A stretch of 64,000 nucleotides of DNA, taken from assembly GCF_003946245.1 (NCBI RefSeq), contig NZ_RHNN01000017.1, positions 1 to 64,000 of the forward strand, given 5' to 3'. The stretch comes from Levilactobacillus cerevisiae. GTDB lineage: Bacteria; Bacillota; Bacilli; Lactobacillales; Lactobacillaceae. Below are positions 18,562 through 27,178 of the stretch, piece after piece. How positions within the stretch are numbered: position 1 is the first letter of the stretch; every line of letters begins with the position of its first letter. The notes under the pieces are model-generated. The model saw only the letters and a program-made list of their open reading frames with translations, made no database searches and had not been told where the DNA came from. A program made the translations under genes and the position numbers.

Positions 18562-19413
18562 TTATTTAGTCGGATCCGTGTAGTACATCAAGGCGAAGGC
18601 ACCGGGACCACCATGGGTCGCAATGATTGGTACCGTTTCACGAACCAGTACATCTTTGTCAGGCAAGATTTCCTTGAGGTGGCCTTGAATCTTATCGACA
18701 GATTCAAAAGCTTCCACGTGAGAAATCCCAATCGAGACGATATCGGGTGTCTGCTTGATTTGTTCGTAAACCTTATCAAAGTAGCGGTCAATGGTCTTCA
18801 TGCCCCGACCTTTGGCGCGAATCTTGAGTTCGCCACCGGTAACCTGTAGGACGATCTTAATATTCAACAGGGATGTTAACATACCTGCAGCACGGCTCAA
18901 ACGGCCACCCTTCAGGATGTTTTCCAACGTCACGATGCCCATGAACAACTTCGTGTGATCACGAACGGCTTCGGCCCGTTTTAAAATTGCGTCCCGATCA
19001 GCACCCTCAGCGGCCAGCTTCGCAGCTTCAACCACCTGAAAGGCTAAGGCCTGGTCGGTATACTGGCTATCGACCACGGTCACGTCCGCTTTGGACAATT
19101 GCGCAGCTTGTTCAGCCGTATGGACGGTGCCACTGATGGCTGCCAGCATACTGAAACAAATGACGCCACTACCATCTTCGCCCAATTTGTCAAAAGTTTC
19201 AACAAACCTGCCTAGTGGTGGCTGGCTCGTCTTTGGTAATGACTTCGCCGTCTTCATTTTATCAATAAATTCTTTATTTGTGATGGACTCCCGTTCAACG
19301 TAAATCGTGTCATCAATCATGACCGTTAACGGAATAATGGTGATGTCATAGTCCTGAATCTGCTGCTCGGTGAGACCGGCAGATGAATCCGTGACAATCT
19401 TAATTTTCGCCAT
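18562..19413 (-). CDS. DegV family fatty-acid-binding protein
   Basis: A 283-residue DegV protein. The family binds fatty acids and in Firmicutes can act as FakB, presenting the fatty acid to the kinase FakA; whether this copy does so is not shown. The N-terminal IVTDSSAGL motif, a central ISGTVHTAEQAAQ segment and the C-terminal THGGPGAFALMYYTDP are typical. The ATG at 19413 has a weak GAGTGGGA site. It heads the degV-ypmR-ypmS-yozE-rbgA run, with a 64-bp gap to ypmR. The divergent promoter of the hemolysin III gene lies directly upstream. Confidence 0.93.
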   Translation of the reverse strand: MAKIKIVTDSSAGLTEQQIQDYDITIIPLTVMIDDTIYVERESITNKEFIDKMKTAKSLPKTSQPPLGRFVETFDKLGEDGSGVICFSMLAAISGTVHTAEQAAQLSKADVTVVDSQYTDQALAFQVVEAAKLAAEGADRDAILKRAEAVRDHTKLFMGIVTLENILKGGRLSRAAGMLTSLLNIKIVLQVTGGELKIRAKGRGMKTIDRYFDKVYEQIKQTPDIVSIGISHVEAFESVDKIQGHLKEILPDKDVLVRETVPIIATHGGPGAFALMYYTDPTK

Positions 19414-19450
19414 GGTTATCCCACTCTTTCTGACCAGAAATTTTGGTTTA

Positions 19451-19459
19451 TGCTACAAT
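19451..19459 (+). promoter_or_regulatory. Extended -10 promoter of hemolysin III gene
   Basis: TGCTACAAT forms an extended -10 element (TGN plus TACAAT at 19454-19459). The -35 is weak (CTGACC at 19430-19435). The start codon is about 120 bp downstream. Confidence 0.5.
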
Positions 19460-19582
19460 ATGCGTAATGAAACATACGGTAATAGTATAGCAGAGTTAGT
19501 GACAATTTTCAGTAAGTTGTTCCGAACTCCTGACTGCTTTAGAGAAAAATAAACGTACCCAACCCCTTAAGGAGGAGTTTGT

Positions 19583-20224
19583 TTGATTAAAGAACGAAGC
19601 CACACCTATCAAATTGTCAATGAGGTCCTAAACTCGGTGACCCACGGCATTGGCGCTGCCCTGAGTATCGCCGGCTTAGTGATTCTACTGTTACAGGCCC
19701 ACGGCAAAGGCGGTGCATTACGCGTGACCACTTTCGCCATTTATGGTGCCATCTTGGTATTGTTCTACCTGGCCTCTACGTTGTTCCACAGCTTGTACTT
19801 TACCCGCGGTCGTCACGTTTTTCAAATATTTGACCATTGTGCGATTTATTTGTTGATTGCCGGTACATATACCCCGTTTAGCCTTTTGGTCGTGGGTGGT
19901 GCTCTAGGCTGGACGATGTTCGGCATTATTTGGGCCATGGCCGTCTGTGGCATCATCTACAAGGCCCTCTGGCTGGGGAAAATGCAAAAGTTATCGACGA
20001 TCATTTACGTGGTGATGGGCTGGATGTGCCTGCTGGGGATTAAACCGTTGTACGATGGGCTGGGGCCGGTTGGCTTTGCCCTGCTGTTCTTTGGTGGCGT
20101 TGCATTTACCGTCGGCGCCGTCATTTACAGCTTTAAGGGCGTGCCGTTTGGGCACGTCATCTGGCACTTGTTTGTGATGCTGGGGACGGCGCTCATGTAC
20201 TTCTCCATCCTGTTTTACGCGTAA
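19583..20224 (+). CDS. Hemolysin III family (PAQR) membrane protein
   Basis: A 213-residue integral membrane protein with about seven hydrophobic helices, of the YqfA/hemolysin III branch of the PAQR superfamily. Visible hallmarks are NSVTHGIGA near residue 20, STLFHSLYF near 70, HCAIYLLIAGTYTP near 95 and a C-terminal HVIWHLFVMLG; the conserved His/Ser/Asp residues form a zinc site in relatives. The start appears to be TTG at 19583 because AAGGAGGAG lies just upstream. The name is historical; cytolysin activity should not be assumed. It stands alone and divergent from degV, and the long gene-free region follows it. Confidence 0.9.
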   Translation: MIKERSHTYQIVNEVLNSVTHGIGAALSIAGLVILLLQAHGKGGALRVTTFAIYGAILVLFYLASTLFHSLYFTRGRHVFQIFDHCAIYLLIAGTYTPFSLLVVGGALGWTMFGIIWAMAVCGIIYKALWLGKMQKLSTIIYVVMGWMCLLGIKPLYDGLGPVGFALLFFGGVAFTVGAVIYSFKGVPFGHVIWHLFVMLGTALMYFSILFYA

Positions 20225-20254
20225 ACAACTTGACCTACATTGTATGACTAACTC

Positions 20255-20432
20255 CCGGCTTACCGTGCGTCAAATTTAGGCTGGAACGCTGTGGGGAGGA
20301 CGCTGAAAGCCTGAGAAGCGGTCTTTCAGCTCGCTTTGAACCGCACAAATCGCGTTTCAAAGTCGCCATTTTCCAAGCAACCCACTTGAAAAATCCCACG
20401 GCTGAGCCTAAATTTGGCGCACTCACGCCTAC
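20255..20432. repeat. Intergenic repeat type A, copy 1
   Basis: A 178-bp element that matches 45012-45190 in reverse orientation at roughly 85-90% by eye. The outer ends read GGCTTACCG and CGCCTAC. Inside each end lies an inverted core word, CAAATTTAGG (20271-20280) and CCTAAATTTGG (20407-20417), so the element has imperfect terminal inverted repeats like a MITE or a large RNA hairpin. The inner part GCCTGAGAAGCGGTC is shared with type B repeats. Confidence 0.85.
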
Positions 20433-20561
20433 ACTAGCTAACAAACTCGTCTGTTGTTAAGCAATTACTTTACCGGTGATTCTAGCTAATATACTGTATC
20501 TAGGCGAATGGGGCAATGACGGGTTGTTACACCTCATTTGCATTCAAAATATGCGGAATTT

Positions 20562-20627
20562 AAAAAAAGGTTAATCGCATTCTCAATTCCTGACAGTAGC
20601 CGAGGAAGAGAGCGATTAACCGTTTTT
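20562..20627. terminator. Bidirectional terminator-like hairpin
   Basis: Arms 20569-20578 and 20612-20621 (GGTTAATCGC/GCGATTAACC) are perfect, with further inner pairing of TCTC..TCCT with AGGA..AGAG. Seven A precede and five T follow, so it could end transcripts from both sides. The hemolysin III gene is 340 bp upstream. Confidence 0.8.
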
Positions 20628-20820
20628 AGTGTTACTTCCTAGAGGTTGAGGACAGAAATATAGGCATGCCTTTCTACACATCAGCGGTAGACTCTAAATA
20701 TCGCTGACATTGTTTGAATCTGCCGACTTGCTGATTACAAAAATCAAACTGGAACACTGTAGACAAACGTTGCCTGTCCAGCAGAGGTACTAAACCAATG
20801 TTGTTTTGAAGAACAATCAG

Positions 20821-21005
20821 AACCGGAGGAGGACAGAGATGGAGGCAGCTGTGTCGACGGTGTAAGCTGAGATTTCTCAGCTTACACCGTGGGACGCGTT
20901 TGGAGACTGACGATTTATGTCAGGCTTCAAACCGAGCCGGAGGACCGCTTCTCAGGCCGCAGGTGGTCCCCACAGCAGCTGGAATCTCTGGCAGCCGCAG
21001 GTGGC
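20821..21005. repeat. Intergenic repeat type B, copy 1
   Basis: A 185-bp element, closely similar over its full length to 55492-55678 (opposite orientation), and its outer 70 bp to 28487-28560. It contains a perfect palindrome at 20857-20890 (16-base arms, 2-base spacer). The copy at 55.6 kb has lost that perfection. It shares GCTGTGGGG and CCTGAGAAGCGGTC with type A. Confidence 0.85.
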
Positions 21006-21045
21006 AAACTATAACTAACTTTGAGCTTTCAATCTCATGTTTAGG

Positions 21046-21537
21046 TTACTTCCGTTGATATTGCTCAAAGGCAAAGTCGTAAGGATTCTTAGCGTTCCGA
21101 ATCCCCGGCTGCGTATCGATGAGCTGAAACTTGGTGTAGTCAATGGCTGGCATCCAAGTATCGCCATCAAATCCGGCGTGAATGACCGTGCGGTAGAGAT
21201 AATCGACATCGTTAATCAGGCCGGCGAAAATTTGTGCACCGCCGACCACAAATATTTTTTCGTCTGGTCGTTGGGCAGCGTATGCTCGCACTGCGTCCAG
21301 TGAGTCGAGCACGGTTACCCCTGTTGGAAACGCGGTGGTCGGTTGGTGGGTCACGACCACGTTGGTACGGTTAGGCAGTGGTTTGGGAAACGACGCGAAC
21401 GTCTTGGCTCCGGCCACAATGGTATTTCCCGTCGTCACGGTCTTAAAGTAGTGCATGTCGGCCGGCAGGTGCCAGGGCAAGCCGCCTTGAAACCCGATGA
21501 CTTTCCCCTGACTTTCGGCCCATAAGTAAATTAACAT
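21046..21537 (-). CDS. dfrA: Dihydrofolate reductase
   Basis: Reduces dihydrofolate to tetrahydrofolate with NADPH, 163 residues. The N-terminus shows WAESQGKVIGFQGGLPWHLPADM, which I read as the substrate- and cofactor-binding loop with its conserved Asp/Glu region. NTIVAGAKTFASFPKPLP and IFVVGGAQIFAGLI match the nucleotide-binding and glycine-rich motifs. The start is ATG 21537. It is last in the cca/ABC-F/thyA/dfrA operon, 17 bp after thyA, which fits because thymidylate synthase makes the dihydrofolate this enzyme recycles. Confidence 0.96.
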   Translation of the reverse strand: MLIYLWAESQGKVIGFQGGLPWHLPADMHYFKTVTTGNTIVAGAKTFASFPKPLPNRTNVVVTHQPTTAFPTGVTVLDSLDAVRAYAAQRPDEKIFVVGGAQIFAGLINDVDYLYRTVIHAGFDGDTWMPAIDYTKFQLIDTQPGIRNAKNPYDFAFEQYQRK

Positions 21538-21554
21538 GGTCGCCTCAATCCTTT

Positions 21555-22505
21555 CTAAACGGCAACGGGTGCCTTAATGGCAGGCGCTGGATCGTACCCG
21601 GTCACCTTAATGTCACTCATTTCATAATCAAAAATACTAGATTTGTCCGGATTTAGCCAAAGTTGTGGCGCTGCCTTGGGCGTCCGAGCCAATTGCGTCT
21701 TGACTTGGGTAATATGATTTTTATAAATATGGGCGTCGCCTAAGGTGTGGACAAAGTCGCCGACTTCCAGACCAACTTCTTTGGCAATCAGTGACGTTAG
21801 TAGCGCGTAACTGGCAATGTTAAAGGGCACGCCTAAGAAGATATCACCGCTACGTTGGTAAAGCTGGCAGCTGAGTTTGCCATCGTTGACGTAGAACTGG
21901 AACATCGTATGGCATGGTGGTAAGGCCATGGATGGCACATCTGCTGGATTCCAGGCCGACACGATCATGCGGCGAGAGTCCGGGTGGGTTCGTAACGTGT
22001 CGATCACGTTAGCTAGTTGGTCAATCGTTTCGCCATGATTACCCTGCCAAGCCCGCCACTGACTCCCGTATACCAGGCCCAGATCACCATAATGGTCGCC
22101 AAAGGCCTGGTCAGTGAGAATCCGGTCGCAGAATGTCTTTTTCTCAGCTTGATACTGTTCATTAAACGCGTCGTCCACCAACGAACGACGACCAAAGTCG
22201 GTCATGTCGGGACCATGGTAGTCGGTGCTTTCGACGTAGCGTTGAAAAGCCCACTCGTCCCAAATGTGGTTGTGGTGTTGCAAGAGGAACCGAATATTCG
22301 TATCCCCACGCAGAAACCACAATAATTCTGATTTAATCAAGCCAAACGGCACTTTTTTGGTCGTTAACAGGGGGAAGCCCTCTTGCAAATTAAAGCGCAT
22401 TTGGTACCCAAATAGGCTAACGGTCCCGGTTCCGGTTCGGTCGGTCTTCTCGTGACCCTCGTTCAAAACCGTTTTGGCCAAATTTAAATAAGCATCTTCT
22501 AACAC
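21555..22505 (-). CDS. thyA: Thymidylate synthase
   Basis: Methylates dUMP to dTMP using methylene-tetrahydrofolate, 316 residues. Diagnostic segments include [19 protein letters not shown] near residue 25, the catalytic Cys in [13 protein letters not shown] near 200, [20 protein letters not shown], and [10 protein letters not shown]. Two adjacent in-frame GTG codons are candidate starts. The second (22505) is preferred because AGGAGG then lies 8 bases upstream, against 2 for the first (22511). The length (with the insert around 90-140) fits the long L. casei-type enzyme. It is cotranscribed with dfrA. Confidence 0.96.
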   Translation of the reverse strand: MLEDAYLNLAKTVLNEGHEKTDRTGTGTVSLFGYQMRFNLQEGFPLLTTKKVPFGLIKSELLWFLRGDTNIRFLLQHHNHIWDEWAFQRYVESTDYHGPDMTDFGRRSLVDDAFNEQYQAEKKTFCDRILTDQAFGDHYGDLGLVYGSQWRAWQGNHGETIDQLANVIDTLRTHPDSRRMIVSAWNPADVPSMALPPCHTMFQFYVNDGKLSCQLYQRSGDIFLGVPFNIASYALLTSLIAKEVGLEVGDFVHTLGDAHIYKNHITQVKTQLARTPKAAPQLWLNPDKSSIFDYEMSDIKVTGYDPAPAIKAPVAV

Positions 22506-22517
22506 GTTCACGGCCTC

Positions 22518-24413
22518 CTATTCGGCGTACTCACTGAGGTATTCCCAGCGAGCCATCTTGTCGTCCAACTGCTTGTCCAGGTCGTCTAATTGCGCCTGAA
22601 GATCAGCTAATTTATCATAGTTCGCGCCGTTGGCATTCATGGCCGTCTGAACCTGTGACTTTTGGTCTTCGAGGCCGTCAATCAGGCTCTCGATGCCTTC
22701 CCACTCTTTTTGTTCAGCGTAGGTCAGCTTCACTTTTTTCTTCGGTTCAGTGGTTTGCTCCGCTGGCTTGGGTGTGGCCTTTGGCTTTTCGCTCTTGGTA
22801 CTCTGCTTGCTCTGAGCTTGTTCGGCTGCTAAATAGCTACTGAAACGACCGGAATACCGTTCAATGTCGCCATTGCCTGTGAAAATCAACAAGCGGTCGG
22901 CAACTTTATCCAAGAAGTACCGGTCATGGGAGACGGTGATGACGGTGCCGGCAAATTGCGAAATATAATCCTCCAACACGGTCAACGTGCCAATATCCAA
23001 GTCATTGGTGGGTTCATCCAACAAGAGAACGTTGGGTTGTTCCATCAGTAATTTCAGCAGGTATAACCGCCGCTTTTCCCCACCAGAAAGCTTGCGAATC
23101 AGGGTACCGTGCATAAACCGGGGGAACAGAAATTGTTCCAGCAATTCGGTGACACTCACAGAGTTGCCCGCCTTATCGGTCACATTTTGCCCTACCTCAG
23201 ACAGGTAGTTGATCATCCGTTTGTCGTCCGGAATTGGCTCAATCTGTTGCGTATAGTAAGCCATCTTAACGGTTTCCCCGACTGTGACTATGCCAGAATC
23301 CAACGGCAACCGTTGGGCAATCACGTTCAATAGACTGGATTTACCAGCACCATTTTCGCCACTGATTCCAATGCGTTCGCCACCTTGGATGAGGTCATCG
23401 AAATCACTGAGAATGACGTGACCACCTAAGGTTAAATTCGCGTCCTTGAGCTCAATGACCTTCTTACCCAATCGTTGCTGGCCTAAGGAGATGGCGACGT
23501 TGTTCTGAACTTGGCGCGTGCCCACGTTGCTAGCCAAGTCGTTGAAGCGGTTGATCCGCGCCTGTTGCTTGGTAGAACGGGCCTTGGCCCCCGCCTTCAT
23601 CCAGGCAAGTTCCTTCTTGTAAAGCTGCTGTTGCTTCTGGTCGGCATCGGCTTCTTGACTCACCCGTTCGGCCTTTTCCTGGACGTAGGCCTGATAGTTA
23701 CCAGGATACTGATAGAGCTTCCCAAAGTCCAATTCCCAAATTTGGTTGGCAATTTGATCCAGGAAGTACCGGTCATGGGTGACGACGAGCAAGGCGCCCT
23801 TGTAGGCCGTCAAATATTGCTGTAACCAGGCAATGGAGTCGAAGTCCAAGTGGTTGGTCGGTTCGTCCAGCAACAATAAGTCTGGGGATTGAATCAATAC
23901 TTGTGCTAAAGCAACCCGCTTGATTTGCCCCTCGGACATCGTCTTAATCGATTGCGACAGATCGGTGATTTTAAGCTGAGTTAAAATTGTTTTAACGTCG
24001 CTTTCAGCCGTCCAAGCCTCTTCTTCGTTCATCTGCGCTTCGGCATCCAGATAACGTTGTTGTGCCTTTGCGTCCTCAGGATGGGCCCCATAGGTTGCCA
24101 GCGCAGCTTCGTAACGCCGAATCGTGACGAAGACCTTTTGATCGCCAGAGAAAACGGCATCCATGACCGTTAAAGTTTCGTCCAAATCCGGTTTTTGGGT
24201 TAAGTAGCCAATCGTATAGTCCTTAGGCGTACTGATTTCACCCGTCTGCTCGGTACTGATTCCGGCTAACGTGTTGAGCAGTGAGGTCTTCCCACTCCCG
24301 TTGACCCCAATCAGGCCAATCCGATCATGTTCATTAATAATGAAATTTAAATTATCAAATAGCGTTTTTTCACCGTAAGTCCGGTGTAAATTATCCGCCC
24401 GTAAAGTTTGCAT
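22518..24413 (-). CDS. ABC-F family ATPase (Uup/YfmR-like)
   Basis: A 631-residue ATPase with two ABC domains and no membrane segments. It is predicted to act on the ribosome as a translation factor rather than as a transporter. Walker A sites are GVNGSGKTS (about 36-44) and GENGAGKSS (about 350). Signature motifs are MSEGQIKRVALAQ and LSGGEKRRLYLLK, each followed by DEPTNHLD or DEPTNDLD. The inter-domain linker holds the charged ARSTKQQARINRF segment typical of the P-site tRNA-interaction motif. A C-terminal coiled coil (about 540-631) matches the Uup-type extension. Antibiotic resistance is not implied. It lies 12 bp before thyA and 32 bp after cca. Confidence 0.93.
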   Translation of the reverse strand: MQTLRADNLHRTYGEKTLFDNLNFIINEHDRIGLIGVNGSGKTSLLNTLAGISTEQTGEISTPKDYTIGYLTQKPDLDETLTVMDAVFSGDQKVFVTIRRYEAALATYGAHPEDAKAQQRYLDAEAQMNEEEAWTAESDVKTILTQLKITDLSQSIKTMSEGQIKRVALAQVLIQSPDLLLLDEPTNHLDFDSIAWLQQYLTAYKGALLVVTHDRYFLDQIANQIWELDFGKLYQYPGNYQAYVQEKAERVSQEADADQKQQQLYKKELAWMKAGAKARSTKQQARINRFNDLASNVGTRQVQNNVAISLGQQRLGKKVIELKDANLTLGGHVILSDFDDLIQGGERIGISGENGAGKSSLLNVIAQRLPLDSGIVTVGETVKMAYYTQQIEPIPDDKRMINYLSEVGQNVTDKAGNSVSVTELLEQFLFPRFMHGTLIRKLSGGEKRRLYLLKLLMEQPNVLLLDEPTNDLDIGTLTVLEDYISQFAGTVITVSHDRYFLDKVADRLLIFTGNGDIERYSGRFSSYLAAEQAQSKQSTKSEKPKATPKPAEQTTEPKKKVKLTYAEQKEWEGIESLIDGLEDQKSQVQTAMNANGANYDKLADLQAQLDDLDKQLDDKMARWEYLSEYAE

Positions 24414-24445
24414 AAATTTTTCACTCTCTTATTTTCAAATTACCG

Positions 24446-25639
24446 TTAGGCGTTGACGTGGGCCACCAATGCGGCTGTTTCGTTTGGTAAAACGCCAGTC
24501 ACGACCTGGAATTCTAAATCGCCGAGGATGGCGCCCAATTGTGGTCCGGGCTGAATCCCCGCTTGCATGAGCTCTTTACCCGTGATGGCAAGTTCCTTCT
24601 TGTGCTGAATGGGGAGCGCTGCCAGCTGGCTGGTCAACAGGTTCAAACGATCCGGTGTCCCCAGGATTGTCGCAACTTCATTGGCCACCGGCACCAGTTC
24701 GGCACCACATTGGTAGAGTTGCCAAGCGGTCAGATCACCAACTAATAAGTGATCAGCGGCCGTGGTCGCTGTTTGCACGGCGGTAATCGTTTGATTGGCC
24801 GTCTTCCAGTGTTTGAGAAATACCGTAATCTCGGGCGTGTCGAGCGCAAACTGAGTCGTCAGGAGCGTCCAGGCCGCAATTTCAGACGAAACACCGTGTT
24901 GTAACCGCTGAACAAGGTCGGTTAGCGCCGTCTCATGTTCGCCAAAGTCCGGACAGTACTGCCATAAGCCCGTGTCCATGAAATCTTGCAGGCCGCGCTG
25001 TGGCGTTTGCCCCATCAGAAGTTTGAGCCATTCGACCTGTGTGCGTTCGACCGCAATCTTTGTTAGCAGTTGGGCGTGCGCCGCGATGGCATCACGTGTT
25101 TCCGGAACGATGGTGAAGTCCAGTTGACTCGCAAACCGAACCGCCCGCATCATCCGCAAGGCGTCCTCGTGGAAACGCTCTTGGGCGTCACCCACCGCAC
25201 GAATGTCATGGTTTTGCATATCAGTTAAGCCGTTGAACAGGTCAATGACTTCCCCATCTTCCTTCATTGCCAGTGCGTTAATGGTGAAATCGCGCCGTTT
25301 TAAGTCCTCGGCAAGCGAGCGCACGAAGGTGACCTGATCGGGTCGGCGGTAATCGGTATAGGTAGACTCGGACCGGAACGTGGTGGTTTCATACCCCGTG
25401 CCGTGATCCAAAATCATGACGGTACCATGATCAATACCGGTATCGACGGTCCGCTTGAACAGGCCTTTAATCTCATTAGGATAGGCGCTGGTGGCGATGT
25501 CAACGTCGTGGATGGTTTTACCCAGGATGGTGTCGCGGACGCTCCCACCCACGAAATAAGCCTCATAACCGGCCTGTTCAATGGTCTGTAAGACTGGCCG
25601 GGCCAATTCAAATTCATTTGGTAAGTGTTCTAATTTCAT
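24446..25639 (-). CDS. cca: CCA tRNA nucleotidyltransferase
   Basis: Adds or repairs the 3' CCA end of tRNAs from CTP and ATP, 397 residues, class II. Motif A is visible as VGGSVRDTILGKTIHDVDIAT with the catalytic DxD; motif B RRDFTINALAM is at about 110, and motif C/D residues (HEDALRMMRAVRFASQL) at about 155. The C-terminal half is helical. ATG at 25639 is preferred to a GTG three codons upstream because AAAGGG then has an 8-base spacing. It is first in the cca/ABC-F/thyA/dfrA operon. Confidence 0.95.
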   Translation of the reverse strand: MKLEHLPNEFELARPVLQTIEQAGYEAYFVGGSVRDTILGKTIHDVDIATSAYPNEIKGLFKRTVDTGIDHGTVMILDHGTGYETTTFRSESTYTDYRRPDQVTFVRSLAEDLKRRDFTINALAMKEDGEVIDLFNGLTDMQNHDIRAVGDAQERFHEDALRMMRAVRFASQLDFTIVPETRDAIAAHAQLLTKIAVERTQVEWLKLLMGQTPQRGLQDFMDTGLWQYCPDFGEHETALTDLVQRLQHGVSSEIAAWTLLTTQFALDTPEITVFLKHWKTANQTITAVQTATTAADHLLVGDLTAWQLYQCGAELVPVANEVATILGTPDRLNLLTSQLAALPIQHKKELAITGKELMQAGIQPGPQLGAILGDLEFQVVTGVLPNETAALVAHVNA

Positions 25640-25750
25640 TCTCTTCACCCTTTTTTGCCAGTTTATTTCTGTTTTTCACTCACTATGTCAGTCTAACAGA
25701 TTCGCCGCAGAAATTGAATTCAAACTCCTGGAGATTATGCGAAACTAAAA

Positions 25751-25820
25751 GTCATTGGCAACATTGCCGGCTTACCGTGAGCCTACGTTGCGTAGGTCAA
25801 TGACTGATCATTAAATGATC
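25751..25820. repeat. Repeat type A scar with flanking palindromes
   Basis: GCCGGCTTACCGT, the outer left end of type A, is joined directly to GAGCCTACGT, close to its outer right end, without the 150-bp interior. The pair is bracketed by GTCATTG (25751-25757) and CAATGAC (25798-25804), an inverted repeat. CCTACG-TTG-CGTAGG and GATCATT-A-AATGATC follow. It looks like a deletion remnant of a type A element. Confidence 0.5.
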
Positions 25821-26077
25821 TGATTTGCAACGATATGGTGTCTAAAATAGCCTTACACGAAAGATACTAGAGTTGTCTATACCCGGCTGGCGCATCGTTT
25901 CTCAGGACAACGGTGGCATTTTTGACCTAATTTAATCGTCATCCGCGTTAATCTAAGCTGTTTGTACGTCCGGATTTTTCTTCAGAAGTTGTCCTTAAAA
26001 CATGACAAAGCCCATCAATTGTTTAGAAATGAACGTCCTGAACAAATGAGCTGTAGGTTCTTTCAGGGTGGCTGTGC

Positions 26078-26083
26078 TATGAT
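26078..26083 (+). promoter_or_regulatory. yitT extended -10 promoter
   Basis: TGCTATGAT has the TGN extension before TATGAT. No convincing -35 is visible at 16-18 bp. The start codon is about 78 bp downstream. Confidence 0.45.
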
Positions 26084-26160
26084 GGGTCTATGAGAATCAC
26101 ACCGTTGACGGCCGCTACCTCTATTGATGGCCCCAACGGCGTACGTAAGGAGTGGATGGT

Positions 26161-27051
26161 ATGGCTCAAAAGGACGAATCGATTCGCCTGTTTGATTTAA
26201 TTATGATTGGTGTCGGTTGCGCCATGTTTGCATTTGGCTTGGTTTTCTTTAACATTGCGAATCACTTAGCGGATGGTGGCATATCGGGGATTACGCTAAT
26301 TTTGCGGGCGCTATTCAAGATTGACCCCGCCTACTCAACAATTTTGATTAACGTTCCCCTGATTATTATTGGTTGGCGGTTTCTTGGCCGTCAGTCGTTG
26401 GTCTACACCATCTATGGCACGGTTATGCTGTCCCTTTTTCTGTGGGTCTGGCAACGGGTGCCGATTGTGATTGACCTGCACGGCGACCTGTTGCTTTCGG
26501 CTCTAGGCGCTGGGTTAATCGGTGGCTTGGGTTCCGGCTTGCTTTACCGTTACGGTGGAACAACCGGTGGTACCGATATCGTCGCCCGAATCTTCGAGCG
26601 GTTCCGCGGCGTGCCAATGGGAAAAACGCTATTATACTTAGATGTGGTCGTGCTCTTAATCTCATTGGTCTACATTGATCTGCAGCACATGGCGTACACG
26701 TTGATTTATTCTTACGTGTTCTCCCGCATCGTTAATTTCACGCTAGAAGGTGCCTACGCGGCTCGGGGCGTCATTGTCGTGTCCGCCAAGCACCAAGAAA
26801 TTACCAATGACATCATGGATCAACTGGAACGTGGCGTTAGCTTGGTGAATGGCGAAGGTGGCTATTCCCATCAGGAACGGAAAATGATTTACGTGGTCGT
26901 CGCCCCTAGCGAGTTACATCGCTTACGACAAATTATTTCACGCAATGATCCACGGGCGTTTGTCTCCGTGATTAATGTAAATGAGGCTTTAGGCGAAGGT
27001 TTTTCGTTTGCGGTACCGAAGAAAGGTATTTTGGGACGCTTTAAACGTTAG
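26161..27051 (+). CDS. YitT family membrane protein (DUF161/DUF2179)
   Basis: A 296-residue protein with about five N-terminal hydrophobic helices (residues 10-175), glycine-rich GAGLIGGLGSGLLYRYGGTTGGTD in the membrane part (quoted in pieces: GAGLIGGLGSGL, then RYGGTTGGTD), and a soluble C-terminal DUF2179 domain (about 200-285). The family is widespread in Firmicutes and of unknown transport function. ATG at 26161 is chosen over a GTG nine bases upstream because AAGGAG then has an 8-base spacing. It is a single gene between its own promoter and terminator. Confidence 0.9.
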   Translation: MAQKDESIRLFDLIMIGVGCAMFAFGLVFFNIANHLADGGISGITLILRALFKIDPAYSTILINVPLIIIGWRFLGRQSLVYTIYGTVMLSLFLWVWQRVPIVIDLHGDLLLSALGAGLIGGLGSGLLYRYGGTTGGTDIVARIFERFRGVPMGKTLLYLDVVVLLISLVYIDLQHMAYTLIYSYVFSRIVNFTLEGAYAARGVIVVSAKHQEITNDIMDQLERGVSLVNGEGGYSHQERKMIYVVVAPSELHRLRQIISRNDPRAFVSVINVNEALGEGFSFAVPKKGILGRFKR

Positions 27052-27063
27052 GTTCTGGTTTTG

Positions 27064-27096
27064 GCAATCGCGGTTTTTGCGATTGCTTTTATTTTT
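27064..27096 (+). terminator. yitT terminator
   Basis: Perfect 8-bp stem GCAATCGC/GCGATTGC (27064-27071, 27079-27086) followed by TTTTATTTTT. Confidence 0.9.
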
Positions 27097-27178
27097 GTGA
27101 GATAAGTTAAAGTAATTATTGTGTTCTTACTCAAACAAAAAGAACGCCTCCGCAGAGACCTTCTCTTTACGCGACACC

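Larger units (their letters stand above)
20225..21045. other. Gene-free stretch with repeats and terminator
   Basis: About 820 bp between the convergent hemolysin III and dfrA genes. It holds a type A repeat (20255-20432), a strong two-way terminator (20562-20627) and a type B repeat (20821-21005) with a perfect 34-bp palindrome. The segments 20433-20560 and 20630-20820 show nothing I recognise. No credible protein gene is present. Confidence 0.8.
25640..26160. other. Divergent promoter region with repeat scar
   Basis: Gene-free stretch of 521 bp between cca (minus) and yitT (plus). A plausible cca promoter lies upstream on the minus strand (TTCAAT, 17 bp, TAGACT). It also holds a scar-like join of the two outer ends of repeat type A (25766-25786) and a 15-bp palindrome at 25806-25820. 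The rest shows no recognisable feature until the yitT promoter. Confidence 0.6.

Noticed and set aside
22518-24413. ABC-F protein as an antibiotic resistance determinant
   Set aside because: The C-terminal coiled coil and linker fit housekeeping Uup/YfmR-like proteins, and it is embedded in a cca-thyA-dfrA operon.
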